The notes beneath the pieces are model-generated. The model was given only the letters and a program-made list of their open reading frames with translations. It was not told the origin of the DNA and ran no database searches. Position numbers and translations under genes: made by a program. This document shows, one piece after another, positions 27,039 through 36,806 of a DNA stretch of 64,000 bases (position 1 is its first letter; each line of letters opens with the position of its first letter). Origin of the DNA: Roseburia_C sp031555935 (GTDB taxonomy: Bacteria; Bacillota; Clostridia; Lachnospirales; Lachnospiraceae); NCBI GenBank assembly GCA_031555935.1, contig JAVBTX010000006.1:318955-382954 (forward strand), given 5' to 3'.

Positions 27039-27878
27039 TTATTTCTTCATGGCTTCTACACAATTATTCATTAGCATCGCAATCGTCATTGGTCCAACGC
27101 CGCCTGGTACTGGCGTAATATACTCGCATAATGGCTCTACTTCCTCATACAAAACGTCGCCACACAGCTTATTATTTTCATTTCGATGAATTCCTACATC
27201 AATGACAACTGCACCTTCTTTGACATATGAAGCATCTACAAATTCTTTTTTTCCAATCGCCACGATTAATATATCTGCTGTTTTGCACAGCTCTGGCAAA
27301 TTCTTTGTTTTTGAATGCGCAATGGTTACGGTTGCATTTTCACGAAGCATCAATAATGCCATTGGTTTGCCGACGATATTACTACGGCCAATAATCACAC
27401 AATTTTTACCAGCGATTTCAATATCGGAACGTTTTAACAACTGAATAATACCGGCTGGAGTACAAGACACAAAGCCCTTCTGACCAATCGTCAGCGCGCC
27501 AACACTCTGCGGGTGAAACCCATCGACATCCTTGGCTGGTGAAATTGCTTTAATAATTGTATTTTCATCAATCTGGGCCGGTACTGGAAGCTGGACTAAA
27601 ATGCCATTTACCTTCTCGTCCTGATTTAATTTTTCAATCAGTTCTAGCAACTCACTCTGGGTTGTCTCTTCTGGTAGTTCATAGGATAATGAATCGATAC
27701 CAATATATTCACAAGCCTTTTTCTTGTTTTTTACATATACACTAGAGGCTGGGTCACATCCAACCTGTATCACTGCGAGTGCACCAGTAATTCCTTGTTC
27801 CTTAAATGCTGCTACCTGCGCTTTTAATTCTTCTTTTATTTCCGCGGAAATACGTTTTCCATCAATTATCTTTGCCAT
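27039..27878 (-). CDS. folD: Bifunctional methylene-THF dehydrogenase/cyclohydrolase FolD
   Basis: Interconverts 5,10-methylene-THF and 10-formyl-THF, 279 residues. Signatures are DPASSVYVKNKKKACE near residue 34-49 with its active-site Lys, ILVQLPVPAQI near 76, and VIGRSNIVGKPMA near 165, which binds the nicotinamide cofactor. The ATG at 27878 follows GGAG; an in-frame ATG 12 bases upstream lacks a site. It lies 19 bases after fhs, so the two one-carbon steps from formate are encoded together. Confidence 0.97.
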   Translation of the reverse strand: MAKIIDGKRISAEIKEELKAQVAAFKEQGITGALAVIQVGCDPASSVYVKNKKKACEYIGIDSLSYELPEETTQSELLELIEKLNQDEKVNGILVQLPVPAQIDENTIIKAISPAKDVDGFHPQSVGALTIGQKGFVSCTPAGIIQLLKRSDIEIAGKNCVIIGRSNIVGKPMALLMLRENATVTIAHSKTKNLPELCKTADILIVAIGKKEFVDASYVKEGAVVIDVGIHRNENNKLCGDVLYEEVEPLCEYITPVPGGVGPMTIAMLMNNCVEAMKK

Positions 27879-27897
27879 CTTAATCTCCATTCTGCTC

Positions 27898-29568
27898 CTA
27901 GAACAATCCTGTAATCACACCGTCATTATTTACATCAATATTATTAGCCGCTGGTACCTTCGGTAATCCCGGCATCGTCATCATTGCACCGGTAATCGCC
28001 ACAACAAAGCCTGCACCTGCCGAAGCATATACTTCTCGCACATTTAAGGTAAATCCCGACGGGCGACCTAATTTCTTTGGATCATCCGATAAGGAATACT
28101 GCGTTTTTGCCATACAAACCGGAAAATGTCCCATTCCCAATTCGGTGATTCGATTTAGTTCTTTTAATGCGGCTGGAGAATATGTCACCTCGGCGGCCCC
28201 ATATATCTCTTTTGCGACTGCTTCGATTTTAGCAGTCAATGGTAATTCATCTGCATATAACGGAGTAAAATCAGCTTTTTTATTTTCCAGTGTATACATT
28301 ACCTTTTCCGCCAGCTCTAAGCCGCCTTCGCCGCCCATTTCCCATACGCGCGACAAAGCAAATTCACAATTACGCTGCTTACAGAACTGTTCAACAAAGT
28401 CGATTTCAGCCGCTGTATCAGTTAGAAACGAGTTCAGTGTAACAACAACTGGTACATTGTATTTCTGAAGGTTCTCAATGTGTTTTTCTAAATTGACAAT
28501 GCCCTTTTTTAAAGCTTCGACGTTTTCATCTGATAGCTCTGCCTTAACCACTCCGCCATTATATTTTAAGGCCCGAATCGTTGCCACTAAAACAACTGCA
28601 TCTGGTTTTAAGCCTGCCATTCGACACTTAATATCAAAGAATTTCTCAGCTCCTAAGTCTGCTCCAAAGCCAGCCTCTGTAATTACGATATCGGCTAATT
28701 TCAACGCCGTCTTGGTGGCCCGAACGCTGTTGCAGCCGTGTGCAATATTGGCAAACGGTCCGCCATGAACAATCGCTGGCGTAAATTCTAAAGTTTGAAT
28801 TAAGTTTGGTTTGATGGCATCTTTTAACAATGCTGCCATGGAACCGGTCGCATGCAAATCATCGGCGGTAACTGGTTTGTTATCAAACGAATAGGCGACA
28901 ATCATTCGACCCAAACGTTTTTTCAAGTCTTCCATATCATCTGCAAGACATAACACTGCCATGATTTCGGAGGCAACGGTAATAATGAAATGGTCTTCGC
29001 GAACCATTCCATCTAATTTGCTGCCAAGACCAATCACAGTGTTTCGCAGCGCACGGTCATTCATATCCAGACAGCGTTTCCACACGACGCTTCTTGGGTC
29101 AATGCCAAGCTCATTTCCTTGCTGTAGATGGTTATCTAACAAAGCGGCCAGCAGATTATTGGCTGATGTAATGGCATGAAAATCGCCGGTAAAATGAAGA
29201 TTCAAGTCCTCCATTGGTACAACCTGAGCATATCCGCCGCCGGCAGCACCACCCTTGATACCAAAACATGGACCTAAGGAAGGCTCTCGAAGTGCTAATA
29301 CGGCTTTTTTCCCCATTTTGCCAAAGGCTTCGCCTAATCCGATGCTCGTGGTCGTTTTTCCTTCACCGGCTGGCGTTGGATTAATCGCTGTAACAAGCAC
29401 TAATTTTCCATCAGGATTTTCTTTGACCCGTTCCCACAGCTCATCGGAGAGCTTTGCCTTGTATTTGCCATACAGTTCTAATTCGTCCTCTGAAATCTCA
29501 AGTTCGGCAGCAATCTTCCCGATATGCTCCATTTTCGCTTCCTGTGCAATCTCGATATCACTCTTCAT
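27898..29568 (-). CDS. fhs: Formate-tetrahydrofolate ligase
   Basis: ATP-dependent formyl-THF synthetase, 556 residues. The ATP motif TPAGEGKTTTSIGLG is near residue 65 and EPSLGPCFGIKGGAAGGGYAQ follows near 95, both diagnostic; the C-terminal GMGHFPVCMAKTQYS stretch is present. It supplies 10-formyl-THF for purines and, in acetogens, feeds the Wood-Ljungdahl pathway; fhs with folD alone does not show acetogenesis. ATG at 29568 follows AAAGGAGG. It lies 24 bases after the ftsK stop and shares its strand. Confidence 0.97.
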   Translation of the reverse strand: MKSDIEIAQEAKMEHIGKIAAELEISEDELELYGKYKAKLSDELWERVKENPDGKLVLVTAINPTPAGEGKTTTSIGLGEAFGKMGKKAVLALREPSLGPCFGIKGGAAGGGYAQVVPMEDLNLHFTGDFHAITSANNLLAALLDNHLQQGNELGIDPRSVVWKRCLDMNDRALRNTVIGLGSKLDGMVREDHFIITVASEIMAVLCLADDMEDLKKRLGRMIVAYSFDNKPVTADDLHATGSMAALLKDAIKPNLIQTLEFTPAIVHGGPFANIAHGCNSVRATKTALKLADIVITEAGFGADLGAEKFFDIKCRMAGLKPDAVVLVATIRALKYNGGVVKAELSDENVEALKKGIVNLEKHIENLQKYNVPVVVTLNSFLTDTAAEIDFVEQFCKQRNCEFALSRVWEMGGEGGLELAEKVMYTLENKKADFTPLYADELPLTAKIEAVAKEIYGAAEVTYSPAALKELNRITELGMGHFPVCMAKTQYSLSDDPKKLGRPSGFTLNVREVYASAGAGFVVAITGAMMTMPGLPKVPAANNIDVNNDGVITGLF

Positions 29569-29592
29569 CAAACTTCCTCCTTTTATCACATC

Positions 29593-32121
29593 TTAAACAT
29601 TTTCGTCAATATATACTTCAAGCTGTTCCGGTGACATAATCACCTGACGCGGCTTCGTGCCTTCATCGGCACCAACTACGCCGGCCTCCTCGAGCTGGTC
29701 CATAATTCTGGCAGCCCGGTTAAATCCAATTTTAAAATAACGCTGTAACATTCCGATGGAAGCCTTATCTTTATCAATCAACAGCTTGGCTGCATCGGCA
29801 AACAAAACATCCTTATCATCCCCCGGTACACCACTGGTATCACTACCAGCCGAGGTGGTTCCAATTGTACTCATCTTTGCTTCGATTTCTTCACTATATG
29901 TAACTTCACCATTTTGGTTTTTCACAAATTCAACGACATCAGACACTTCTTTATCGGTTACAAATGCGCCCTGAACTCGCTGTGGCTTTTGCATTCCCTG
30001 CGGGTAAAACAGCATATCACCTTTTCCAAGCAGCTTTTCCGCACCTACCATATCAAGAATCGTTCGAGAATCAATTCCGGAGGTTACTGAAAAGGCAATT
30101 CGTGATGGCATATTGGCTTTAATTAAACCAGTAATAACATTTACCGAAGGACGCTGTGTTGCCAGAATTAAATGAATACCAGCTGCTCTCGCCAACTGTG
30201 CCAGACGGCAGATTGCATCTTCCACATCACCTGGTGCGACCATCATTAAATCAGCCAACTCATCTACAATAATAACTAACTGTGGCATTTTCTTTGGCTT
30301 GTCCGGGTCTTCGATATCCTTGATTGCTTCGACCTTTTTGTTGTATCCCTTTAAGTCACGCACCCCATACTGGGCAAACTTATCATAACGCTCCATCATT
30401 TCTGATACTGCCCAATGCAACGCTCCTGCCGCTTTTTTAGCATCCGTTACAACCGGTATAAATAAATGCGGAATGCCATTGTAGACACTAAGCTCAACTA
30501 CCTTTGGGTCAATCATAATCAGCTTCACATCATCTGGATGGGCACGATATAAAATACTCATAATAATCGTATTAATACAAACAGATTTACCAGAACCAGT
30601 CGCTCCGGCAATGAGTACATGGGGCATCTTCGCAATATCCGCAATCATTACCTTACCGCCAATGTCTTTACCAGCGGCAAAGGCAATTGGTGATTTTTCG
30701 GCGTTAAATTCCTCTGATTCCACCAAATCCCGAAACATTACCGCAACACTTTCTTTGTTTGGAATTTCGATTCCAACGGCCGCTTTGCCCGGTATTGGGG
30801 CTTCAATTCGAATATCTGCCGCTGCTAAGTTTAATTTAATATCATCAGCCAGATTCACAATTTTACTGACCTTAACGCCCATTTCAGGTTGCAGCTCGTA
30901 ACGGGTCACTGATGGACCACAACTGACATTTAGGATTGTCACATTTACCCCAAACGTCTTTAGGGTCTGTTGTAGTTTCAATGCTGTTTCCTGCAAATGT
31001 TGTTTGGAATCACCCGAAGCCTTGCGGTTTCCTGATTTCAACAAGCTAATTGGGGGAAATATGTACTCGCTTCCGGCCGTTTTAAAATCTTGCTCAATTG
31101 CCGCCGCAGTCTGCTCTAACTGCTTCACATCTGCTTCACGCTCAGCCTCGCTTTGTTTTGGCGTTACTGTTCTGGATTTTTTTACCGGAGTAACATCCGC
31201 TGGTACGGCTGTAACATCCGCTGATACGACTGTAGCTGGTGCCACTTCTGCGCTCATATCAGAATGTAGCGGTAAGTCTCCCTCACGCCGCAAATTCTCA
31301 CCAGGATTGGCGGAATGTAGACGAATACGTTCTTCGCTTCCGATGATTGGAATATCCGGCAATTCATCAAATTTTATTTCATTTACTTCATCTGACATCA
31401 GCACCATCTTTGATGACACTGGCACCTCTTTTTTTGATGGTATTTTCGTATCTAATGCCACACCGCTAACCGAATTATCAATTCGTTTTTTCTTTTCTTC
31501 TCTTCGATTTTCGTATTGCTTGCGACGACGTTTCGCATCCTCTTTGGCTGAATCATAAATAACCTTGCCGCCCTTTTGCATCCCACCAAAAGCCGAACGT
31601 TCTGTAATTAGAACAAGTGAAATTATCAATACAATGACATCAATCACATATGTACCAATGGCACCAAAATTAGGACACAGTAAGGATACTAGCGCACCAC
31701 CAATAATTCCGCCGCCATTTTTTGTCTCCATACTGTATTTAAAGGCCGCCACTGCGGTCATACTCTTCTCATTATCATATACCATCTGCACAAACAGACA
31801 TAAAAAGGTTACAAACAGGACAGATGCGATGATTTTCACCACCGCAATCGCACTTTCTCTGTTCGATATTGCAAATGCCATGCCGACAAATAGGCAAATT
31901 GGAAATACATATGCCATTAATCCGAAAACGCCAAATAAAACTGAACTTAATTTTCCGCCGACAATACCGCCAACGCCAAAATTTGCCAGAAAAAGGATAA
32001 TACAAACAGCTAACATAATCCATAGGATAACTTCATTACGAAAGGAAACCTGCTCTTTCTTTTTAGTGTTTGTACTTTTTCTCCTTGTTGCTGTTTTTTT
32101 TCTGGTATTACTTGTTGCCAT
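29593..32121 (-). CDS. DNA translocase FtsK/SpoIIIE
   Basis: Septal DNA pump of 842 residues. The basic N-terminus leads into four to five membrane segments (about 28-170). A low-complexity linker at about 190-350 holds a short SADVTAVPADVT repeat. The motor follows, with Walker A GATGSGKSVCIN near residue 505 and LVIIVDELADLM near 605; the C-terminal gamma winged helix (about 770-840) reads the orienting DNA sequence. In spore formers this protein is SpoIIIE; a paralogue could exist elsewhere, so no symbol is given. AGGAGG lies before ATG. Confidence 0.94.
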   Translation of the reverse strand: MATSNTRKKTATRRKSTNTKKKEQVSFRNEVILWIMLAVCIILFLANFGVGGIVGGKLSSVLFGVFGLMAYVFPICLFVGMAFAISNRESAIAVVKIIASVLFVTFLCLFVQMVYDNEKSMTAVAAFKYSMETKNGGGIIGGALVSLLCPNFGAIGTYVIDVIVLIISLVLITERSAFGGMQKGGKVIYDSAKEDAKRRRKQYENRREEKKKRIDNSVSGVALDTKIPSKKEVPVSSKMVLMSDEVNEIKFDELPDIPIIGSEERIRLHSANPGENLRREGDLPLHSDMSAEVAPATVVSADVTAVPADVTPVKKSRTVTPKQSEAEREADVKQLEQTAAAIEQDFKTAGSEYIFPPISLLKSGNRKASGDSKQHLQETALKLQQTLKTFGVNVTILNVSCGPSVTRYELQPEMGVKVSKIVNLADDIKLNLAAADIRIEAPIPGKAAVGIEIPNKESVAVMFRDLVESEEFNAEKSPIAFAAGKDIGGKVMIADIAKMPHVLIAGATGSGKSVCINTIIMSILYRAHPDDVKLIMIDPKVVELSVYNGIPHLFIPVVTDAKKAAGALHWAVSEMMERYDKFAQYGVRDLKGYNKKVEAIKDIEDPDKPKKMPQLVIIVDELADLMMVAPGDVEDAICRLAQLARAAGIHLILATQRPSVNVITGLIKANMPSRIAFSVTSGIDSRTILDMVGAEKLLGKGDMLFYPQGMQKPQRVQGAFVTDKEVSDVVEFVKNQNGEVTYSEEIEAKMSTIGTTSAGSDTSGVPGDDKDVLFADAAKLLIDKDKASIGMLQRYFKIGFNRAARIMDQLEEAGVVGADEGTKPRQVIMSPEQLEVYIDENV

Positions 32122-32154
32122 AACTTACCTCCTGAACAAACGATGCATTATAAA

Positions 32155-33030
32155 CTACGCCATATAGAAATATGAGCCAATGCAGATTGCTCCCATAATC
32201 AGACAATATACTGAAAATATCGTGAATTTCTTTTTGCGTACAACAACCAGCATCGTCTTGATGCAGATATAACCAACAATCCCAGCGACAACCGTACCAG
32301 CAACATAATTAATGGCATCACTACTTGTCAAAAGCGAGAAATCCACATCCTTAATATCTAATACCAGTGCTCCTAAAATGGCTGGTATCGACATAATAAA
32401 TGAGTATTTTACAGCAAACTTACGGCTGTATCCATTTAACAGACACGCCGTGATGGTCGTTCCAGAACGTGATAAACCTGGTAACGTCGCAATTCCCTGA
32501 CAGATTCCAACAATAAATGCATTGGTGTAAGTTATATTCTTTGGAACCTTGCCACCATCTGGCACACGGTCAGCAATAAACAGCAAAATAGCTGTGATAA
32601 TCAGACATATCCCTGGAACAATCACAAGCTGACTAGCCATTTCAACTAAATCCTTGGCAACGTAGCCAATTATTGCGGTTGGAATTGTGGATACGATAAC
32701 CAGCATTACAAATTTACGATAACTGCTATTTACCACATGATGATATGGCTCTTTTATATCCTTACCAATATTTTTAAAAAACGTAATTACATTTAAAAAT
32801 GAATCCCGAATGATACAGCAGCCTTCACAAATCATTTTCCAGATATCCTGATGATACACAATAAAAACTGCTACTAGTGTTCCCAAATGCAACAGAATGT
32901 CAAAAAACATTCCTGGTTCCTCAATGTCAAAAAATTGTTTGAAAATTGCCAGATGTCCTGAACTGCTAACTGGCAAAAATTCTGTAAGCCCCTGAATAAA
33001 TCCCATTAAAATCGATTGTAATAATGACAT
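32155..33030 (-). CDS. uppP: Undecaprenyl-diphosphatase UppP (BacA)
   Basis: Membrane phosphatase that recycles undecaprenyl pyrophosphate to the wall carrier lipid; overexpression gives bacitracin tolerance. The 291-residue product has about eight membrane segments. Active-site motifs are present: GLTEFLPVSSSGHLAI at residues 14-29 and PGLSRSGTTI near 183. AAGGAGG precedes the ATG and a good promoter lies at 33065-33093. The gene is followed after 33 bases by ftsK. Confidence 0.96.
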   Translation of the reverse strand: MSLLQSILMGFIQGLTEFLPVSSSGHLAIFKQFFDIEEPGMFFDILLHLGTLVAVFIVYHQDIWKMICEGCCIIRDSFLNVITFFKNIGKDIKEPYHHVVNSSYRKFVMLVIVSTIPTAIIGYVAKDLVEMASQLVIVPGICLIITAILLFIADRVPDGGKVPKNITYTNAFIVGICQGIATLPGLSRSGTTITACLLNGYSRKFAVKYSFIMSIPAILGALVLDIKDVDFSLLTSSDAINYVAGTVVAGIVGYICIKTMLVVVRKKKFTIFSVYCLIMGAICIGSYFYMA

Positions 33031-33064
33031 AATTGCCTCCTTGTTATTTAACCATGCAAAAATT

Positions 33065-33093
33065 ATGATACCATATTATGAGACTTTTGTCAT
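33065..33093 (-). promoter_or_regulatory. uppP promoter
   Basis: Minus strand ATGACA (33088-33093), a 17-base spacer, TATCAT (33065-33070). It lies in the gap just after the TepA-like gene and may also serve ftsK, fhs and folD. Confidence 0.65.
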
Positions 33094-33101
33094 TAAAAGC
33101 T

Positions 33102-33851
33102 TTACATTTCAATCATTTCGTGCAAGTGCGTCAAGGCCTCCTGAATTCCGCCAACTTCATTGATTAATCCTTCCGAAACAGCTTGTGAACCAACTAGAAT
33201 TGTCCCCAAATCCTTTGTCAGCATTCCCGTATTCATCATCATTTCTTCCAAACGCTTCATTTTCGCTTCACTATGCTGCTCAATAAAGGTTAAAATCCGA
33301 TCCTGCATTTGTTTAAAATAGTCATACGTGGCTGGTGCACCAATCACTGTTCCATTCATCCGCACCGGATGGATGACCATTGTGCCGCTTGGCACGATAA
33401 AGGAATAGTCCGTTGATACTGCTAATGGAACGCCAATTGAATGACTTCCGCCCAGCACCAATGATACCGTCGGTTTACTTAGAGATGCAATCATTTCGGC
33501 AATGGCCAGTCCCGATTCCACATCCCCGCCAACTGTATTTAATAAAATCAGAACACCATCAACATCACGTGAATCCTCAATTTCAGCCAGACGCGGCAAT
33601 ACATGCTCGTACTTGGTCGTTTTAGAGGTCGAAGGCAGACATTCGTGCCCTTCAATTTCACCGATTACCGATAAAAGATGGATTTTATGACGGTAGCGGT
33701 TTTCTTGTAATGACAACTGGCCACTTTCACGAATCTCTTCATTTTCTTTTTGGGTCTTTTCTTCCTCTTTTTCTTTGGTATCGTCTTTTGCCGGAAGCTC
33801 TTCCATCACGCTTTTCCTTGCCATAAATACATTCTCTACGCCATTCTTCAT
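33102..33851 (-). CDS. ClpP-like serine protease, TepA family
   Basis: ClpP-fold protease of 249 residues. An acidic N-terminal tail of about 40 residues rich in Glu and Lys is not part of the fold. The catalytic serine lies in GGSHSIG near residue 136, the histidine in MVIHPVR near 161, and the aspartate probably in KDLG near 216, so the triad looks intact. No signal peptide is seen. Bacillus TepA was linked to protein export, but the target is not known; no Clp ATPase gene is near. An AGAGGA ribosome site precedes ATG. Confidence 0.82.
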   Translation of the reverse strand: MKNGVENVFMARKSVMEELPAKDDTKEKEEEKTQKENEEIRESGQLSLQENRYRHKIHLLSVIGEIEGHECLPSTSKTTKYEHVLPRLAEIEDSRDVDGVLILLNTVGGDVESGLAIAEMIASLSKPTVSLVLGGSHSIGVPLAVSTDYSFIVPSGTMVIHPVRMNGTVIGAPATYDYFKQMQDRILTFIEQHSEAKMKRLEEMMMNTGMLTKDLGTILVGSQAVSEGLINEVGGIQEALTHLHEMIEM

Positions 33852-33894
33852 TGTTCTTTCCTCTTACTTTCTTTCGCAATACTTTCTTATGAAA

Positions 33895-33930
33895 TCAAAA
33901 AACAGACGATGAAAATCATCGCCTGTTTAT
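33895..33930 (-). terminator. glgA terminator
   Basis: Stem AACAGACGATGA (33901-33912) with TCATCGCCTGTT (33916-33927), one mismatch, followed on the minus strand by TTTTTT. Confidence 0.85.
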
Positions 33931-33971
33931 TATATGTGCTTCCTTTTAATCTATTCTTTTTTGGATTGGCA

Positions 33972-35423
33972 TTAATATCCAATCATGTGGTTGTACAGAT
34001 TCTCGTATTTTCCCTTTGAAGATGTCCATGAGAAATCACTGCTCATACCGCGGTCAATCATCTGATTCCACTGCCGCTTTTTATCAAAATAAACGCTCTT
34101 GGCATAATTGATGGTCTTTAGCATTTCTTCGCCATTGTAGTTCGTGAAGGAGAAACCATCGCCAGTATTCTCATATTCATTAAATGGAATAACGGTATCT
34201 TTCAGTCCGCCCGTTTCTCTAACAATTGGAACGGTTCCGTAGCGGAAGGATATCAACTGGGTCAGTCCACATGGTTCAAATGCCGATGGCATCAAGAATG
34301 CATCCGCTGATGCATATAGCTTATGTGCCAAGTCATCGGAATAGCAAATATTTGCCGATACTCGGTCACCGTATTTCCATGCATAGTGACGGAATGCATT
34401 TTCATACTGCGGGTCGCCGGTTCCAATGACAACAAACTGAGTATAGTCATCAACTAATCGTTCAATTACATAATTAATTAAATCCAATCCCTTTTGGTCT
34501 GTCAAACGGGAAATCAAACCAATCATAAATTTCTTTTTATCGACAGCAAGTCCTAAGTCCTGCTGAAGCTTCATCTTATTCTGAGCTTTCTTATTGCGGA
34601 AATTCTCTTTGTTGTAATTCACATAGATTTTATTATCGGTTTCGGGATTGTAAACCCCATAGTCAATACCGTTAACAATTCCCTGCAAATCATAATGTCT
34701 CGCTGATAGCAAGCCATTTAAGCCTTCACCATATGCTTCGGTCTGTATTTCGTTGGCATAGGTATCACTCACTGTCGTAATATAATCGGCATATACCAAA
34801 CCACCTTTTAACATATTACCATCTTTTTTAAATTCTAATTTGTCTGGGGTAAATAACTCTTTCGGAAATCCCGACAAGCCCATCATTGTTTTTGGATCCC
34901 ATACGCCCTGGAATTTCAGATTATGTATGGTCATAATTGTCTTCATGCCCCAGAAGAACATATCACCTTGGAATTCATTCTTAAGATAAACCGGGATAAA
35001 ACCAGTCTGCCAATCATGACAGTGAATCAAGTCTGGCTGAAAACCAATCTGTGGCAGCATTGATAAAACAGCTTTGTCAAAGAAAATAAACTTCTCAATG
35101 TCATAGAGTAAATCACCATATGGCTGGAAACAATCAAAATATTCACGGTTATCAATTAAATAGTAGGTAATGCCATCTAATTCATACTCTAACACGCCAA
35201 CGTATTTGTTCTGCACCTGTGGTCCAGCATTCATGTAAAAATGTGTTACATAACGGAATTCATTCCGAAATGATTCTGGTATACAGGTATAGTTTGGGAG
35301 TACCACGCGGATATCCCAATATTCTTTATTAAACTCTTTTGGTAATGCGCCGCAAACATCCGCTAATCCGCCAGTTTTAATAAATGGTACACATTCTGAT
35401 GCTGCAAAAAGTATTTTTTTCAT
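33972..35423 (-). CDS. glgA: Glycogen synthase GlgA (ADP-glucose type)
   Basis: GT5 glucosyltransferase that extends alpha-1,4-glucan from ADP-glucose, 483 residues. The substrate loop KTGGLADV is at residues 16-23, and the C-terminal PSAFEPCGLTQLISFRYGTVPIVRETGGL near 375-403 is the GT-B donor site (only parts quoted as motif). Length is standard. It stands alone: no glgB, glgC, glgD or glgP lies in the window, so the rest of the pathway is elsewhere. AGGAGG precedes ATG; a terminator follows. The gene lies 32 bases after metY. Confidence 0.95.
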   Translation of the reverse strand: MKKILFAASECVPFIKTGGLADVCGALPKEFNKEYWDIRVVLPNYTCIPESFRNEFRYVTHFYMNAGPQVQNKYVGVLEYELDGITYYLIDNREYFDCFQPYGDLLYDIEKFIFFDKAVLSMLPQIGFQPDLIHCHDWQTGFIPVYLKNEFQGDMFFWGMKTIMTIHNLKFQGVWDPKTMMGLSGFPKELFTPDKLEFKKDGNMLKGGLVYADYITTVSDTYANEIQTEAYGEGLNGLLSARHYDLQGIVNGIDYGVYNPETDNKIYVNYNKENFRNKKAQNKMKLQQDLGLAVDKKKFMIGLISRLTDQKGLDLINYVIERLVDDYTQFVVIGTGDPQYENAFRHYAWKYGDRVSANICYSDDLAHKLYASADAFLMPSAFEPCGLTQLISFRYGTVPIVRETGGLKDTVIPFNEYENTGDGFSFTNYNGEEMLKTINYAKSVYFDKKRQWNQMIDRGMSSDFSWTSSKGKYENLYNHMIGY

Positions 35424-35455
35424 GGACTATGTCCCTCCTGATTTTATTCTTACTT

Positions 35456-36736
35456 TTAGATTGTCTGTAATGCCTGCTCTAAATCGGCAATAATATCTTC
35501 TGCATGTTCGATGCCCACCGAAAAACGAATTAAATCTGGGGCAATTCCGGTCTCGCGTAACTGCTCGTCCGTCATCTGGCGATGGGTATGGCTTGCTGGA
35601 TGCAAGACACATGTTCTGGCATCCGCTACATGCGTTACAATCGCGGCTAATTGAAGCTTATCCATAAATGCGATGGATTGCTCTCTGCCACCTTTTAAAC
35701 CAAAGGAAATGACACCACAAGTTCCATTTGGCATGTATTTTTTCGCTAGGTCATAATACTTATTATCTGTTAAACCAGGATAATTCACCCAAGCAATTTT
35801 TTCATGACGCTGCAAGTATTCTGCTACCTTCTGCGCGTTTTCACAGTGTCTTTGTACTCTCAGATGCAAAGTCTCAAGGCCAACATTTAATAGAAATGCA
35901 TTCTGCGGCGACTGAATTGAGCCTAAGTCTCGCATCAGTTGCGCAGTGGCTTTCATTATGTATGCCAGCTTACCAAACTTTTTTGCATAGGTAATACCAT
36001 GATATGATTCATCCGGCTCAGTCAGACCAGGAAATTTGTCCGCATACTGATTCCAGTCAAAATTACCACTGTCAACGATACAGCCGCCAACGCTCATTGC
36101 ATGTCCATCCATGTATTTTGTGGTGGAGTGGGTTACGATATCTGCCCCCCATTCAAATGGCCGGCAATTCATCGGGGTCGGGAAGGTATTATCCAAAATC
36201 AATGGCACCCCATGTGCATGGGCAATCTTAGCCATTTTCTCGATATCCAAAACAACCAACGCGGGATTTGACAAAGTCTCTGCCACAAGTGCTTTGGTGT
36301 TTGGCAAAAATGCGGCACTAATTTCTTCTGCTGATGCATCCGGGTCAATAAAGGTGCAGTCGATGCCCTGCTTTTTTAAGGTTGTTCCATACAAATTAAA
36401 GGTTCCACCATATAATGAATTAGACGCTACAATATGGTCGCCTGCCTCACAAATATTAAAGATAGCATAATAGTTTGCTGCCTGTCCGGAAGATGTCAGC
36501 ATTGCAGCAACACCGCCCTCTAACTCGGCAATCTTAGATGCGACAATATCATTGGTCGGATTTTGTAATCTGGTATAAAAATATCCACTCTCTTCTAAAT
36601 CGAACAATCTGCCCATCTGGTCACTGTTGTCATACTTAAATGTGGTACTCTGATAGATTGGCAGAACTCTTGGTTCGCCCTTTTTCGGTTTCCAGCCGGA
36701 CTGGATACATTTTGTTTCAATCTTGTAGTCGCTCAT
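35456..36736 (-). CDS. metY: O-acetylhomoserine sulfhydrylase (MetY-like)
   Basis: PLP enzyme of the Cys/Met metabolism family, 426 residues, predicted to join O-acetylhomoserine with sulfide to give homocysteine. The cofactor lysine lies in HSTTKYMDGHA near residue 208, LDNTFPTPMNCRPFEWGAD precedes it, and the C-terminal LIRFSVGIEHAEDI ends the fold. The length, longer than MetB/MetC (about 390), favours the sulfhydrylase. ATG at 36736 lies eight bases after AAGGAG; ATG at 36742 is too close. No SAM riboswitch or T-box precedes it; only a hairpin from yebC. Confidence 0.88.
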   Translation of the reverse strand: MSDYKIETKCIQSGWKPKKGEPRVLPIYQSTTFKYDNSDQMGRLFDLEESGYFYTRLQNPTNDIVASKIAELEGGVAAMLTSSGQAANYYAIFNICEAGDHIVASNSLYGGTFNLYGTTLKKQGIDCTFIDPDASAEEISAAFLPNTKALVAETLSNPALVVLDIEKMAKIAHAHGVPLILDNTFPTPMNCRPFEWGADIVTHSTTKYMDGHAMSVGGCIVDSGNFDWNQYADKFPGLTEPDESYHGITYAKKFGKLAYIMKATAQLMRDLGSIQSPQNAFLLNVGLETLHLRVQRHCENAQKVAEYLQRHEKIAWVNYPGLTDNKYYDLAKKYMPNGTCGVISFGLKGGREQSIAFMDKLQLAAIVTHVADARTCVLHPASHTHRQMTDEQLRETGIAPDLIRFSVGIEHAEDIIADLEQALQTI

Positions 36737-36756
36737 CTTCATTTCTCCTTAATTAT

Positions 36757-36800
36757 AAAAGAACCCTGCATTTACAACAGTTTCCTGTTATAAATGCAGG
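36757..36800 (-). terminator. yebC terminator or attenuating hairpin before metY
   Basis: A 16-bp stem with one mismatch, 36765-36780 against 36785-36800, with a TTTC loop and TTCTTTTATAATT after it on the minus strand. It ends only 28 bases before the metY start. Confidence 0.75.
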
Positions 36801-36806
36801 AAATAC

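Noticed and set aside
27879..27897. Tetrahydrofolate riboswitch between folD and fhs
   Set aside because: The gaps around folD and fhs are 19 and 24 bases, too short for any aptamer.
31004..31558. Ser/Thr-rich frame of 184 codons opposite the ftsK linker
   Set aside because: Shadow of the low-complexity linker of ftsK on the other strand; no ribosome site or promoter.
31565..32167. Open frame of 200 codons on the plus strand opposite ftsK
   Set aside because: It is fully antisense to the well-supported ftsK membrane and linker region, has no ribosome site, and its composition mirrors the codons of the real gene.
36737..36806. SAM riboswitch or T-box before metY
   Set aside because: Only one hairpin is present in 70 bases and neither the SAM-I core nor a TGG-type T-box core is seen.
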